A DNA stretch of 64,000 bases from the NCBI GenBank assembly GCA_028284705.1, contig JANQRE010000026.1, positions 60,788 through 124,787 on the forward strand. The letters are read 5' to 3'. Positions 42,807 to 51,934 of this stretch are shown here, one piece after another. Origin of the DNA: Paracoccaceae bacterium. GTDB lineage: Bacteria; Pseudomonadota; Alphaproteobacteria; Rhodobacterales; Rhodobacteraceae. The notes under the pieces are model-generated. The model made no database searches, had not been told where the DNA came from, and saw only the letters and a list, made by a program, of their open reading frames with translations. Numbering within the stretch: the first letter of the stretch is position 1; every line of letters starts with the position of its first letter. Made by a program: the position numbers and the translations under genes.

Positions 42807-45800
42807 ATGAAGGCCAAATCGGTCATCCGCACCCGCACTGCGCGAAAGCCCGTGGTCACCCCGGTGCGCCGGCAGGTCAAGACGGCCACTGTTCTGAAAT
42901 TGCCCGTGCAACCCGCCCTGCAAGTGGGCTCCGTCAGCGACCCCGCCGAGCGCGAGGCGGAAACGATGGCGGCCCGTGTTGTGGGTGCAAGCGCGCCGAC
43001 CCAGGCCGCTCCAGCGGCAAATGGCGATGGGAGACCACCGGCCTCATCCGGCCTCACACCGCTGCGCCGAAGCACGGAGAACCAACCCAATCTCGATGAG
43101 CTGCAACCGGAACCACCGGGCGCTGAGCAGCAGGATTTTGACCTGCCGAAAGAGCAGGATGTGACGCCCGAGGGCCTCGATGCCAGTGACATGTCCGAAC
43201 TTGAGAGCGGCAAACCTGTCGACACAGGTGGCGACGGTGACGTGGCAGCGTTGCGCCGGGACAGCGGTCCGAAGGCGGCTGTGGGACGCATGGGCGGCAA
43301 AGCTCCGGGCGATGTCTCCGCGCTGGTCGCCAATCCCGGACCGGGCCGCCCCCTGCCCTCTGGCCTGCGCGCCCGGGTCGAGCCGCATTTCAACCGCGAC
43401 TTCTCCGACGTGCGGCTGCATGACGCCCCCGCAGATCAGAAAGCCGCCGCCCGCATCGGCGCGCGCGCCTTTACCCACAAGAACCGCATCTGGTTGGGTA
43501 AGGGCGAGAGCCCCACCAACACACGGCTCATGGCGCATGAGCTGACCCATGTGGTCCAGCAGACCGATGGCGCGGAGCGTTTGCCGATCCATCGTGAGGA
43601 AGTGCAACGCGAACCGATCCGACGCGAGGAGGATGAAGGCTATATCGCCGGAAAGCTGGAGGGTTATGCGCGCTACGTGCCGGGCTACACATTGGCCACA
43701 ATCATCCTTGGCAAGACTTTAATCTCGGGTCGTAAGGTCGCGAAAACGGCTGAGAATCTGCTTGGCGGGCTCTTTGGTCTGCACCCGCTTGGCACTGTTC
43801 TGTTCGACAAGCTGCGCGAGACCAAGATGGTCCAGGAGGCCTATGACTGGACGGTGCAACGGCTAAGCGATCTGAACCTCACCTGGAGCCGTGTCACCGG
43901 CATAATCGACAAGATCTGGGACGCGCCCTGGACCGGGACGATGGATTACATCAAGGGGCTGTTCCGGCCCATCGTCAACGATCTGATCACCTTCGCGAAA
44001 GACGTTGGTCTGAAGGTTCTGGAATTCGCCGTGCGCGGCGCGTTGAAGCTCGCAGGGCCTTACGCGGACAAAGTCTGGGGCATCATCCAGCAGGCCAAGG
44101 AAGTCATAAACCTCATCATCGAGGACCCGTTACAATTCGCCAAAAATCTCATCAAGGCGATTGTCGGGGGGTTCGGAAGATTTGCCACCAATATATTGGA
44201 ACATTTGAAGAAAGGCCTGCTTGGCTGGCTCTTTGGAGCAGTCGCGGATGCCGGGATCACGCTGCCCGAGAAGTTCGATTTCAAGGGCCTGATGTCGCTG
44301 GTGATGCAAATCCTCGGCCTGACTTACGCGAATTTCCGCAAGCAATTGGTGAAGAAACTCGGGCCCTCTGGCGAGCGCAAAGTCGCGATGATCGAGAAGT
44401 CGGTCGAGATCGTAAAGATCCTGCTGAAAGAGGGGTTTGCCGGCATCTGGAAAAAGATGCTGGAGATGATCGAGAACTTCAAATCGACGCTCATTGGCGG
44501 CATCTCAACCATGGTGATCACCACGATTGTGAAGGCTGGCCTCAGTTGGCTGGCCGGCCTGTCGAACCCCATCGGCGGCGTGGTGAAGGTTGTGCTGGGC
44601 ATCTACGACATGATCGTCGCTTTCCTCGAACGGCTCGAACAGATCATGGCCGTCGCGCAATCCATCTTCTCCTCGGTTGGGGCCATCGCGCGCGGTCAGA
44701 CGGAATCTGCCGCCAAATTCGTCGAGGAGACCATCGGACGCACGGTGCCAGTGGTGATTGCCTTCCTAGCAGCCGCGCTCGGTCTCGGCGGGATTTCGTC
44801 CAAGATCAAGGGCGTCATCAAGAAGCTGCAAGCGCCGGTGACGAAGGCCATGGGCAAGCTGATCGGGTTCGTCATCAAGAAGATGAAGAAGCTCTTTTCG
44901 AAGATCATTGCGAAGCTGAACAAGAAGCGGAAATTGCCGAGCGGAAAGTTCAAGATTGGCAATACGGCGCACGAAATCGTTGCGGAAAAGGACGGCAAGA
45001 AAGTTAAATATATGATCCACTCTGAAGAGGGGACCAAAGAAGACGCCGATGACGATCAGGCCCGAGAACTCAACGAAGCAGAGACCGAACTGGCGAAAGG
45101 CCCCTTAAAGCGCGTCGCCACCGCGATGAATGCGGTAAATACCAGGCTCGAGGACGACGAGAACATCAACGCCAATGCCGAAGACAAGAACAACCAGAGG
45201 GTTGTGAAGAAAGCTCAAAAAGAAATCGACGGCCTGACGCCTACGCTGAACCAGGCAGGAGCGGACGGCGACAAGACGCGCGGAACGACGAGCAAGCAGG
45301 AAAAGGGTAACTCAGCAGTTTTACGGGCAGTTCAGCCTCGGGAAATCAAGTTCGAGGGTATTGCTGGCACCTACGACGATGTCGGAAAGATCAAGGATGC
45401 TGTTTTCGCGGACGATAAGGAAACCCGAAAGCTCTACCAAATTGACCATACGATCGAAAAACAGTTTCCCAAACTCATCCTTGAAAGCCTGCATCTAATT
45501 GATGGGGCGATATCACGGAAAGACCGCAAAGAGGCCAAAACACCTGCCCTTCGGAAAAACACGAAACAGGGGATCGAGGGGCGCAAGGGGCGCAATGAGC
45601 GGCTGCACGGCAAGTCAGACATGAAAGCGCGCGCTGCAAGTGATAGCGTTAAACCGTTCGGTCAACTCGGAACGACACACACAGTGATCGACGAAGTCGG
45701 CAAAGACCTTCCCGCCATCTCAGTGTACCACATCAATCACAATACAAAGAAAGAAGGTTTGAGCGGGCATCCCCCCGAGACAATGGTCGATGTTGCAAAA

Positions 45801-46814
45801 AACGCTAAAGACCCACGCGGCAAACTTCGTAAACTGCTTTCCAACCAACTTCGTGCCGAATATTCCGACATGCTGTCCCGGCTTAAGAAGGATCCCAACG
45901 CCCCCGCAGGTGCTGCCGCGCAAATGGAGACGGAACTCGCCAAGATCATGACGATTAACCAGGACTTGTTTGGGTTGCAAAACGTCGAACCTCCAGTCGT
46001 GCCGGACGACCAGGAACCTTCGGATGCAACGGTCTTCTACCTAGGGGGTAATGAAGCAGCACTTGCCGCGGGAAAGAAGAATGGCGACAAAGCAGCCCCC
46101 AATTTTGCGAAATGGGAAGGTACCGGGCGACATTATAAGGACAGGAAAGAGATTGGACCGATAGCTGGGTTTCTTGAGAACGATCATGTCCTCGACAAAG
46201 AGTTCCCCAAAAGCATCGCAAAACTGCCAATCCTGAATGACGATCAGAAGACTCGCTTGAGAGCCGCGGTGGCGGCAATCGCACCATCACCCAACGCTAC
46301 ACAGACAAAACGGCTAAGCTGGCTGACCGGCTCCAAAGCAAGGATGTACCAAAAAGGCACATCAATCGGCAGCTATGAGGATGACGACGGGTACTCCATC
46401 GCAATCTACAAGCCATTGGCAGACAGGGTCACCGGCTCTCTGAACAACAATGTCAACTTCGAAGGGCATTTGAAAAGCGCACCCAGTAGCGTGATTTCTT
46501 CACTTGCTGAATTTGTAACCGAAGGTGATCGGACGGCCGCGAAGGCGCATTACACAAGCGCCATGCGGAGCCTTCATGGCATCTTTGAAAAGACAATGAC
46601 CCGCAGAACAGAACTTCATGCCTCGAAGATTTCGAGCGAATATGAAGCTGAAACCGCAACGGTTATTGAGGCCAATCCTGAACCCGCCGCCAGAGCCGAA
46701 GCCATCAAGACGATGCGTACGATAAAAGGGCGGGTTGCAACTCACCTAGTGACAGCGCGGACAGAAACGACCAATCTGTTCGATGGGGGCAACGTAAAAG
46801 CCCCGCCTGTTTGA
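42807..46814 (+). CDS. Large DUF4157 eCIS cargo protein with toxin-like C-terminus
   Basis: 1,335 aa. A basic N-terminus (RTRTARKPVVTPVRRQVK) leads to an acidic/Pro linker, then DUF4157 with HELTH at 244-248. Residues ~290-710 are helical and hydrophobic (LGGLFGLHPLGTVLF, LIGGISTMVITTIVKAGLSW, VPVVIAFLAAALGLGG), a pattern seen in other large DUF4157 proteins and possibly membrane-interacting. Residues ~710-1,335 are an unrecognised domain with two related motifs: IDHTIEKQFPK (~879-889) and NDHVLDKEFPK (~1,125-1,135). Its DNA is visibly AT-richer than the rest. A toxin role is inferred from context; the enzymatic activity is unknown. Confidence 0.72.
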   Translation: MKAKSVIRTRTARKPVVTPVRRQVKTATVLKLPVQPALQVGSVSDPAEREAETMAARVVGASAPTQAAPAANGDGRPPASSGLTPLRRSTENQPNLDELQPEPPGAEQQDFDLPKEQDVTPEGLDASDMSELESGKPVDTGGDGDVAALRRDSGPKAAVGRMGGKAPGDVSALVANPGPGRPLPSGLRARVEPHFNRDFSDVRLHDAPADQKAAARIGARAFTHKNRIWLGKGESPTNTRLMAHELTHVVQQTDGAERLPIHREEVQREPIRREEDEGYIAGKLEGYARYVPGYTLATIILGKTLISGRKVAKTAENLLGGLFGLHPLGTVLFDKLRETKMVQEAYDWTVQRLSDLNLTWSRVTGIIDKIWDAPWTGTMDYIKGLFRPIVNDLITFAKDVGLKVLEFAVRGALKLAGPYADKVWGIIQQAKEVINLIIEDPLQFAKNLIKAIVGGFGRFATNILEHLKKGLLGWLFGAVADAGITLPEKFDFKGLMSLVMQILGLTYANFRKQLVKKLGPSGERKVAMIEKSVEIVKILLKEGFAGIWKKMLEMIENFKSTLIGGISTMVITTIVKAGLSWLAGLSNPIGGVVKVVLGIYDMIVAFLERLEQIMAVAQSIFSSVGAIARGQTESAAKFVEETIGRTVPVVIAFLAAALGLGGISSKIKGVIKKLQAPVTKAMGKLIGFVIKKMKKLFSKIIAKLNKKRKLPSGKFKIGNTAHEIVAEKDGKKVKYMIHSEEGTKEDADDDQARELNEAETELAKGPLKRVATAMNAVNTRLEDDENINANAEDKNNQRVVKKAQKEIDGLTPTLNQAGADGDKTRGTTSKQEKGNSAVLRAVQPREIKFEGIAGTYDDVGKIKDAVFADDKETRKLYQIDHTIEKQFPKLILESLHLIDGAISRKDRKEAKTPALRKNTKQGIEGRKGRNERLHGKSDMKARAASDSVKPFGQLGTTHTVIDEVGKDLPAISVYHINHNTKKEGLSGHPPETMVDVAKNAKDPRGKLRKLLSNQLRAEYSDMLSRLKKDPNAPAGAAAQMETELAKIMTINQDLFGLQNVEPPVVPDDQEPSDATVFYLGGNEAALAAGKKNGDKAAPNFAKWEGTGRHYKDRKEIGPIAGFLENDHVLDKEFPKSIAKLPILNDDQKTRLRAAVAAIAPSPNATQTKRLSWLTGSKARMYQKGTSIGSYEDDDGYSIAIYKPLADRVTGSLNNNVNFEGHLKSAPSSVISSLAEFVTEGDRTAAKAHYTSAMRSLHGIFEKTMTRRTELHASKISSEYEAETATVIEANPEPAARAEAIKTMRTIKGRVATHLVTARTETTNLFDGGNVKAPPV

Positions 46815-46842
46815 CCACAAGCACTGATTTGGAAATCGAATT

Positions 46843-47997
46843 ATGCCCCTGACCCCCGCCTCCACTGAAACCGGTTTCTTCAAGTCCAGAGACCTCTCTC
46901 CAAAATATGACCCCGGCGCTATTGGCCTCGCCTTCTCAGGTGGCGGTTATCGGGCCACGCTCTTCCATGCAGGCGCGATGCTGAGGCTGAATGAGTTGGG
47001 CATTCTCGGCAAAGCCTCGCGGATCACCTCGGTCTCGGGCGGGTCGATCACCACCGGCATCATGGCGATGAACTGGGATCTGATCGATTGGCAGGACGGC
47101 AAGGCGAGCCATGACGATATGGTCCAGCACCTGATCCAGCCTTGTATCGATGCCACCTCTCTTAGCATCGATGTCGCCGTCTCAGCCTGGGGGCTGGTGC
47201 CGGGGATTTCCGCCGGCAATCAGCTTGCAAAGACCTATGACAAGCACATTTTCAACTTCAAGAAACTGAACTCGATCACCGAGCAGGTGCGGTTCATCTT
47301 CTGCGCCTCGAACCTGCAAACCGGTGGGCTGTTCCGGTTCAACCGCAATTACCTCGCCGATTATCGCGCCCTGATGTCGACAACGAAACAGGTGAAACTG
47401 TCGGAAGCGGTGGCGGCCTCGTCCGGCTTCCCGCCGATCTTGTCGCCCCTGCGGCTGGACCTCTCGGAGGAGGAGGTGAACGCCCCGGAAGGTGCGCGCT
47501 ACGATAATCCAAAGCTGCGCAAAATGCCGATCCTGGTCGATGGTGGCTGTTATGACAATATCGGGCTGGAGCCGATCTGGAAGCGCTGCGGCATCCTTCT
47601 GGCCTCTAACGCAGGCCGCAACAATCCGGCGATGACGGGTCGCTTCACCGTCGGCATGATGATGCGGATCGTCAACACCTATCTCGACATCTCCATCGAC
47701 TGGCGCGAGCGTATGTTGATCAACCTTTATCGCAACCAGCTAGAGGATGGTTTGACGGAGCGGCGCGGGGCCTATTGGACCATTGCCACCTCAACGCCGG
47801 GGCTGGCCTGGGATGGCTGGAAAGCTTCCGCCGCACAGCTGAAAACCGCGCGTGAGATGGCGACACGGCTGAAGAAGTTTGACCGCGCCACGCAGAAAGC
47901 GGCGATCCTGTCAGGATACTCCTATGCGGATGGGGCGGCACGGAAATTCCTTGTGCCGGAAGCCGATGCACCGACTTCGGAACCCGTCCTTCCATGA
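46843..47997 (+). CDS. Patatin-like phospholipase
   Basis: 384 aa. The oxyanion motif GGGYR (33-37), nucleophile Ser65 in SVSGGS and catalytic Asp233 in VDGGCYDNIG form the patatin Ser-Asp dyad. It is predicted to hydrolyse acyl esters of phospholipids. There is no signal peptide or Arg-rich tag (MPLTPASTETGFFKSRD), unlike the preceding cargo genes. It overlaps the next gene by 4 nt. A membrane-damaging cargo fits the context, but a housekeeping lipase cannot be excluded. Confidence 0.82.
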   Translation: MPLTPASTETGFFKSRDLSPKYDPGAIGLAFSGGGYRATLFHAGAMLRLNELGILGKASRITSVSGGSITTGIMAMNWDLIDWQDGKASHDDMVQHLIQPCIDATSLSIDVAVSAWGLVPGISAGNQLAKTYDKHIFNFKKLNSITEQVRFIFCASNLQTGGLFRFNRNYLADYRALMSTTKQVKLSEAVAASSGFPPILSPLRLDLSEEEVNAPEGARYDNPKLRKMPILVDGGCYDNIGLEPIWKRCGILLASNAGRNNPAMTGRFTVGMMMRIVNTYLDISIDWRERMLINLYRNQLEDGLTERRGAYWTIATSTPGLAWDGWKASAAQLKTAREMATRLKKFDRATQKAAILSGYSYADGAARKFLVPEADAPTSEPVLP

Positions 47998-50267
47998 GCG
48001 CAACCCAGTCTGAATTCCGACCGCCCCGGCGGCTCAGGGTCTTTGCCTTTGACCCCTCCACCGGTCGCAAAGCGGGCAATCGTGCCGCCCGCGAGGTCAC
48101 GATCTCGATCCCCTACGAGATGGACCCGCAACCCTATGACCAGCCCTTCATCGGACCCAGCGGGACCTATGTCGAAGTGGTCGATATCGACCCGGCGAGC
48201 GACGCTACTTACACGCCGGTCGATCTCAATGAAGACAAGGTTCTCTTCAATGACGGGCTGACCCCGACTGCAGACAATCCGCAGTTTCATCAGCAGATGG
48301 TCTATGCGGTGGTGATGAACACCATCGCGGTATTTGAAGAGGCTCTGGGCCGCGTCGTGCAATGGGCGCCGGACAAATATTCCAAGACCGAGACCGGCGA
48401 GGACGGCACAGAGAAAACCACGTGGCACGAGGAGTTCACCGAGAAGCTGCGCCTCTACCCGCATGCTCTGCGCGAGGCCAATGCGTTCTACAACCCGGCG
48501 AAGAAGTCGTTGCTCTTTGGCTATTTCAATGCGCCTGCGAGTGCCGATGGACCGCCTGCCGGCACGACGATTTTCACCTGTCTCAGCCATGACATCATCG
48601 TGCATGAAACCGTGCATGCAATCCTCGACGGGATGCATCCGCATTTTGCCGAGAACTCCAATCCCGACATGCGCGCCCTGCATGAGGCTTTTGCCGATAT
48701 CATCGCGCTTTTTCAGATGTTCTCTTACCCCTCCGTGCTGGAGGACCAGATCGCCAAGACCAAGGGCGATCTGTCGAAACAGAACATGCTGGGCGAGTTG
48801 GCGCAGGAGTTCGGCAAGGCCCTCGGTCGCGGTCATGCGCTGCGGAACTTCCTCGGCGCCACAGATGAGCACGGCAATTGGCAACCGCTCGAGCCGGACC
48901 CGACGCGCTTCTACGAGGCCGAGGGCGCCCATGCGCGCGGCTCGGTTCTCGTGGCGGCAGTCTTCCGGGCGTTTCTGACCATCTATAAAACACGCGTGGC
49001 AGATCTCTTCCGTATCGCATCAAACGGGTCAGGCGTCTTGCGGCAGGGCGAGATTGATCCCGATCTTAAAAAGCGCCTCGCTGCCGAAGCCGCGCAATGC
49101 GCCCGGAGGGTCATGCGCATCTGCATCCGGGCCATGGATTATGTGCCGCCCGTCAATCTGGATTTCGGGGCCTATCTCCGGGCGATCCTGACGGCGGATC
49201 ATGACCTCTTCCCCGATGACAAGCAGGGCTATCGCGACGCCTTCCTGGAGGCCTTTGCCTCCTGGGGTATCCTGCCGCGCCAACTGCCGGTCTTGTCCAT
49301 TGACGCAATGATCTGGCCGACCCTGACGGAGGCGTCTGAGGACCGCATCGCGCGCATTTTGCTCAACGATCCGACTCACGACGTCGCGCCTTACGTCGTG
49401 GATCGCGAACGTATTCAGGGCCAATTGGGCGTCATGCTGGAAAACCCCCGCTGGGTTTTGAGCCAGATCGGCAGCGGTCGCGCGATGAGCGAAGAGATGA
49501 GCGTGGCGATCAACCGCGAACGTCATATCGAACTGGCCGAACAGGTGAAATCCCACGGTGAGAATATTGCGCAACTGCTCGACAACGAGCTGAAGCGTTT
49601 GCATCGGAAAAGTGTCGTCGAGGAGCGCGGGCAATCGCGCCCGAAAATCTCCTGGCACAGTCTGAACACCAATCTGCTCGAGATCGGCGGCATGCGAAAC
49701 CGCCTGATCGAATATCACGCCTCGAGCTACTACAAGCGTCTGTTGTGGTTGGTGCTCAACACCTACGGCACGCAGAACCTGGCCGATCTGATCGGGATCG
49801 AGACCCGGCCCGATTGCGTGCCGACCGTGCGCCGATCCTCGACGACCGGGCTGCCCTCCCTGCATGTGCATTCCGTGCGCATCGCCAAACGGATCGGGCA
49901 GCGCGGGCAGTTGGAGCATGAATATGTGATCGAACTGATCCAGACCCGGCGCGGCTATCTTGATCCGGAGGAACAGGCGGATGAAGACGTCCGTCCACCC
50001 TCCTCCGCCGACAATTACCGCCCGCATGATTTCAAATACCGGGCAGGCACGACCTTCCTGATCGATGCGCGCACCTATGAAATCCGTCGCCTGATCCGCA
50101 CGCCTTACACGATCACCGATGAAGCCGGTCTGGAAGCGCATCGCGCGCATCTTGATGGTGAAGCCGCGCGCCCGAACAACGCCTTCTTCGAGGGGAACTC
50201 GGCAGGCGCAGAAGCCGCCTTCACCGATCTGCACCGCTCGGAAGACAAGAAGGATCATTTCGGATGA
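47994..50267 (+). CDS. Gluzincin metalloprotease
   Basis: 757 aa. HETVH (204-208) followed by HEAFAD (Glu231, Asp235) is the HExxH + ExxxD pattern of thermolysin-like gluzincins. The surrounding VHAILDGMHPHFAEN and FADIIALFQMF are typical of the fold. The C-terminal ~500 residues have no recognised domain. It is translationally coupled to both neighbours. A proteolytic effector is likely. Confidence 0.8.
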   Translation: MSATQSEFRPPRRLRVFAFDPSTGRKAGNRAAREVTISIPYEMDPQPYDQPFIGPSGTYVEVVDIDPASDATYTPVDLNEDKVLFNDGLTPTADNPQFHQQMVYAVVMNTIAVFEEALGRVVQWAPDKYSKTETGEDGTEKTTWHEEFTEKLRLYPHALREANAFYNPAKKSLLFGYFNAPASADGPPAGTTIFTCLSHDIIVHETVHAILDGMHPHFAENSNPDMRALHEAFADIIALFQMFSYPSVLEDQIAKTKGDLSKQNMLGELAQEFGKALGRGHALRNFLGATDEHGNWQPLEPDPTRFYEAEGAHARGSVLVAAVFRAFLTIYKTRVADLFRIASNGSGVLRQGEIDPDLKKRLAAEAAQCARRVMRICIRAMDYVPPVNLDFGAYLRAILTADHDLFPDDKQGYRDAFLEAFASWGILPRQLPVLSIDAMIWPTLTEASEDRIARILLNDPTHDVAPYVVDRERIQGQLGVMLENPRWVLSQIGSGRAMSEEMSVAINRERHIELAEQVKSHGENIAQLLDNELKRLHRKSVVEERGQSRPKISWHSLNTNLLEIGGMRNRLIEYHASSYYKRLLWLVLNTYGTQNLADLIGIETRPDCVPTVRRSSTTGLPSLHVHSVRIAKRIGQRGQLEHEYVIELIQTRRGYLDPEEQADEDVRPPSSADNYRPHDFKYRAGTTFLIDARTYEIRRLIRTPYTITDEAGLEAHRAHLDGEAARPNNAFFEGNSAGAEAAFTDLHRSEDKKDHFG

Positions 50268-51925
50268 ACACGCCTGCCGAAACACCTCAGATCGAGAAGC
50301 TGAAAGCGCCCAAAAGCGGCGTCGAAGTTCGGATGTACCGTCAAGGGCATGGCGACTGTTTCCTGCTCAGCTTCAAACGTCGCGGGCGTAGCCGCACACC
50401 GTTTCACATGCTTATCGATTGCGGGATGAAGAAACGCAGCAATGCTGTTGATAAACAAGGCATTCCCGAAATTCTCGACGTGATCCACGCGCAGACGGAC
50501 GGCAAGCTCGATGTGGTGGTGATCACCCATGAGCATGAGGATCATGTCTCGGGATTTCCCAAGCCGGACGAGGACGACCACCCGTTTTCCAAGTTCCAGA
50601 TCGAAGAGCTGTGGCTCGCCTGGACGGAGGACGGCAGTGACGAATTTGCCAATGAATTGCGCGAGATTTACGGCGACAAGCTCCTTGCCCTCGCGCTGAC
50701 CCATCACCAGCTCAAGACCCTGAACGCCGCAACGGAAACCGATAACGCTCTGCGGGAGACGCTGGAGGAATTTCTGGAGCTTGAGACCGGCGAGAACGAT
50801 GGGTTGAAGGTGCTGAAAGAAGTTTGCGAGGACGAAGAGGTGACGCCTGAGAAGGTTGCAGGCCCCGGATTTGATGAGTTCCGCTCCGCCTTTGCCGCCC
50901 GCAGATCGCGCCGCGTGCGGGGCAAACGCTACAAGCAACGCCTTCAGGGCCTGAGGCGCATGGCGAAGACGATCCGTTTCCTCAGTCCCGGCGACGGCCC
51001 GATTGAAGTGGAAGGTGTTCCGGTCAAATTCTTCCCCTTCGGTCCACCGCGTGATCGCAAGCTGCTGACCAGTCTCGATCCGCGCAAGAAGGAGGAGTTC
51101 CATTTCGGCCCCTTCGCCATGGGCGACACCGGTGCCGGGCTTTTTGCCGCCTTCGAGGCCCGCAGTGAGGGCGGCACAGGCTCCGCACCTTTCGCCGCGC
51201 GCCATTTGCTGACAACGCCGGGCGATGAAAGTGCAGAAGCACTGACTGAAAAGAACTACGTACAGCGCGTCTACCATGACGGCCCAGAGAAGCGCCGGAT
51301 CGACAGCGACTGGCTGTCCGATGCAGAAGGCATGGCACTCAGGCTGAATACGGAGGTGAACAATACGTCCCTCGTGCTTGGCATCGAACTGGAAAAGAGC
51401 AAACAGGTTCTGCTTTTCACCGGTGATGCGCAGGCTGGAAACTGGCGCTCATGGCAGGATGTGACCTGGGAAGATGGCGATCAGACCGTTACCGCGAAAG
51501 ACCTGCTTGGCCGCTGTACGTTCTACAAGGTCGGCCATCATGGCTCCCACAACGCGACACTGAACGGCGATATCGACAGCCCGCACGCCAATCTGCACTG
51601 GATGGCGCAGGGCGATTATGCCGAGCATTTCGTTGCAATGATCCCCACGAACCGGGTCTGGGCCTATGGCAAATCTCGCCCCTGGAAACATCCGATGAAA
51701 GCCATCGAGGATGCGCTATTCCAGAAAGCGCAATCGCGCGTGATGATGATCCGCTATATGCCCGATACCGGGCGCGGGCGGCGGAAGAAGAAGGTGATCG
51801 TCGAAGAGCCTGATCTGCGCCCCGAGACCGGTGTGACCGCAGAGAGCGATCTCTGGCAGGACTTCATCGCGCGGACCGAATATGATCAGGCCTTTGTCAA
51901 ATATTGGGTCGAGGATCGACTTTAG
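50264..51925 (+). CDS. Metallo-beta-lactamase-fold hydrolase
   Basis: 553 aa. The metal motif THEHEDH (His89, His91, Asp93, His94) and downstream VLLFTGDAQ and VGHHGSHN match the MBL fold, in ComEC-like spacing. The central ~200 residues between the motifs are an unusual Glu/Lys-rich helical insertion. Substrate is unknown. It is the last gene of the locus and only 10 bp from the convergent monooxygenase. It could be an effector or an accessory nuclease-type hydrolase. Confidence 0.8.
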   Translation: MNTPAETPQIEKLKAPKSGVEVRMYRQGHGDCFLLSFKRRGRSRTPFHMLIDCGMKKRSNAVDKQGIPEILDVIHAQTDGKLDVVVITHEHEDHVSGFPKPDEDDHPFSKFQIEELWLAWTEDGSDEFANELREIYGDKLLALALTHHQLKTLNAATETDNALRETLEEFLELETGENDGLKVLKEVCEDEEVTPEKVAGPGFDEFRSAFAARRSRRVRGKRYKQRLQGLRRMAKTIRFLSPGDGPIEVEGVPVKFFPFGPPRDRKLLTSLDPRKKEEFHFGPFAMGDTGAGLFAAFEARSEGGTGSAPFAARHLLTTPGDESAEALTEKNYVQRVYHDGPEKRRIDSDWLSDAEGMALRLNTEVNNTSLVLGIELEKSKQVLLFTGDAQAGNWRSWQDVTWEDGDQTVTAKDLLGRCTFYKVGHHGSHNATLNGDIDSPHANLHWMAQGDYAEHFVAMIPTNRVWAYGKSRPWKHPMKAIEDALFQKAQSRVMMIRYMPDTGRGRRKKKVIVEEPDLRPETGVTAESDLWQDFIARTEYDQAFVKYWVEDRL

Positions 51926-51934
51926 TTCCGCCCC

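Larger units (their letters stand above)
19022..51925 (+). other. Extracellular contractile injection system (eCIS) locus with cargo genes
   Basis: Twenty-two plus-strand genes run with gaps of at most 59 bp and many 4-nt ATGA overlaps. The combination of sheath, tube, DUF4255 terminator, AAA+ ATPase, gp27/gp5 hub, gp25, two gp6-like wedge proteins and DUF4157 proteins is diagnostic of eCIS. A capsid, terminase, integrase, lysis genes and T6SS membrane genes (TssJLM) are absent, which excludes an intact prophage or T6SS. The structural half spans 19.0-39.0 kb and the probable cargo half 39.0-51.9 kb. Confidence 0.9.

Noticed and set aside
19022..51925. Prophage or T6SS interpretation
   Set aside because: No terminase, portal, capsid, integrase or lysis genes; no TssJLM or ClpV. 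DUF4255, the Pvc15-type ATPase and DUF4157 point to eCIS.
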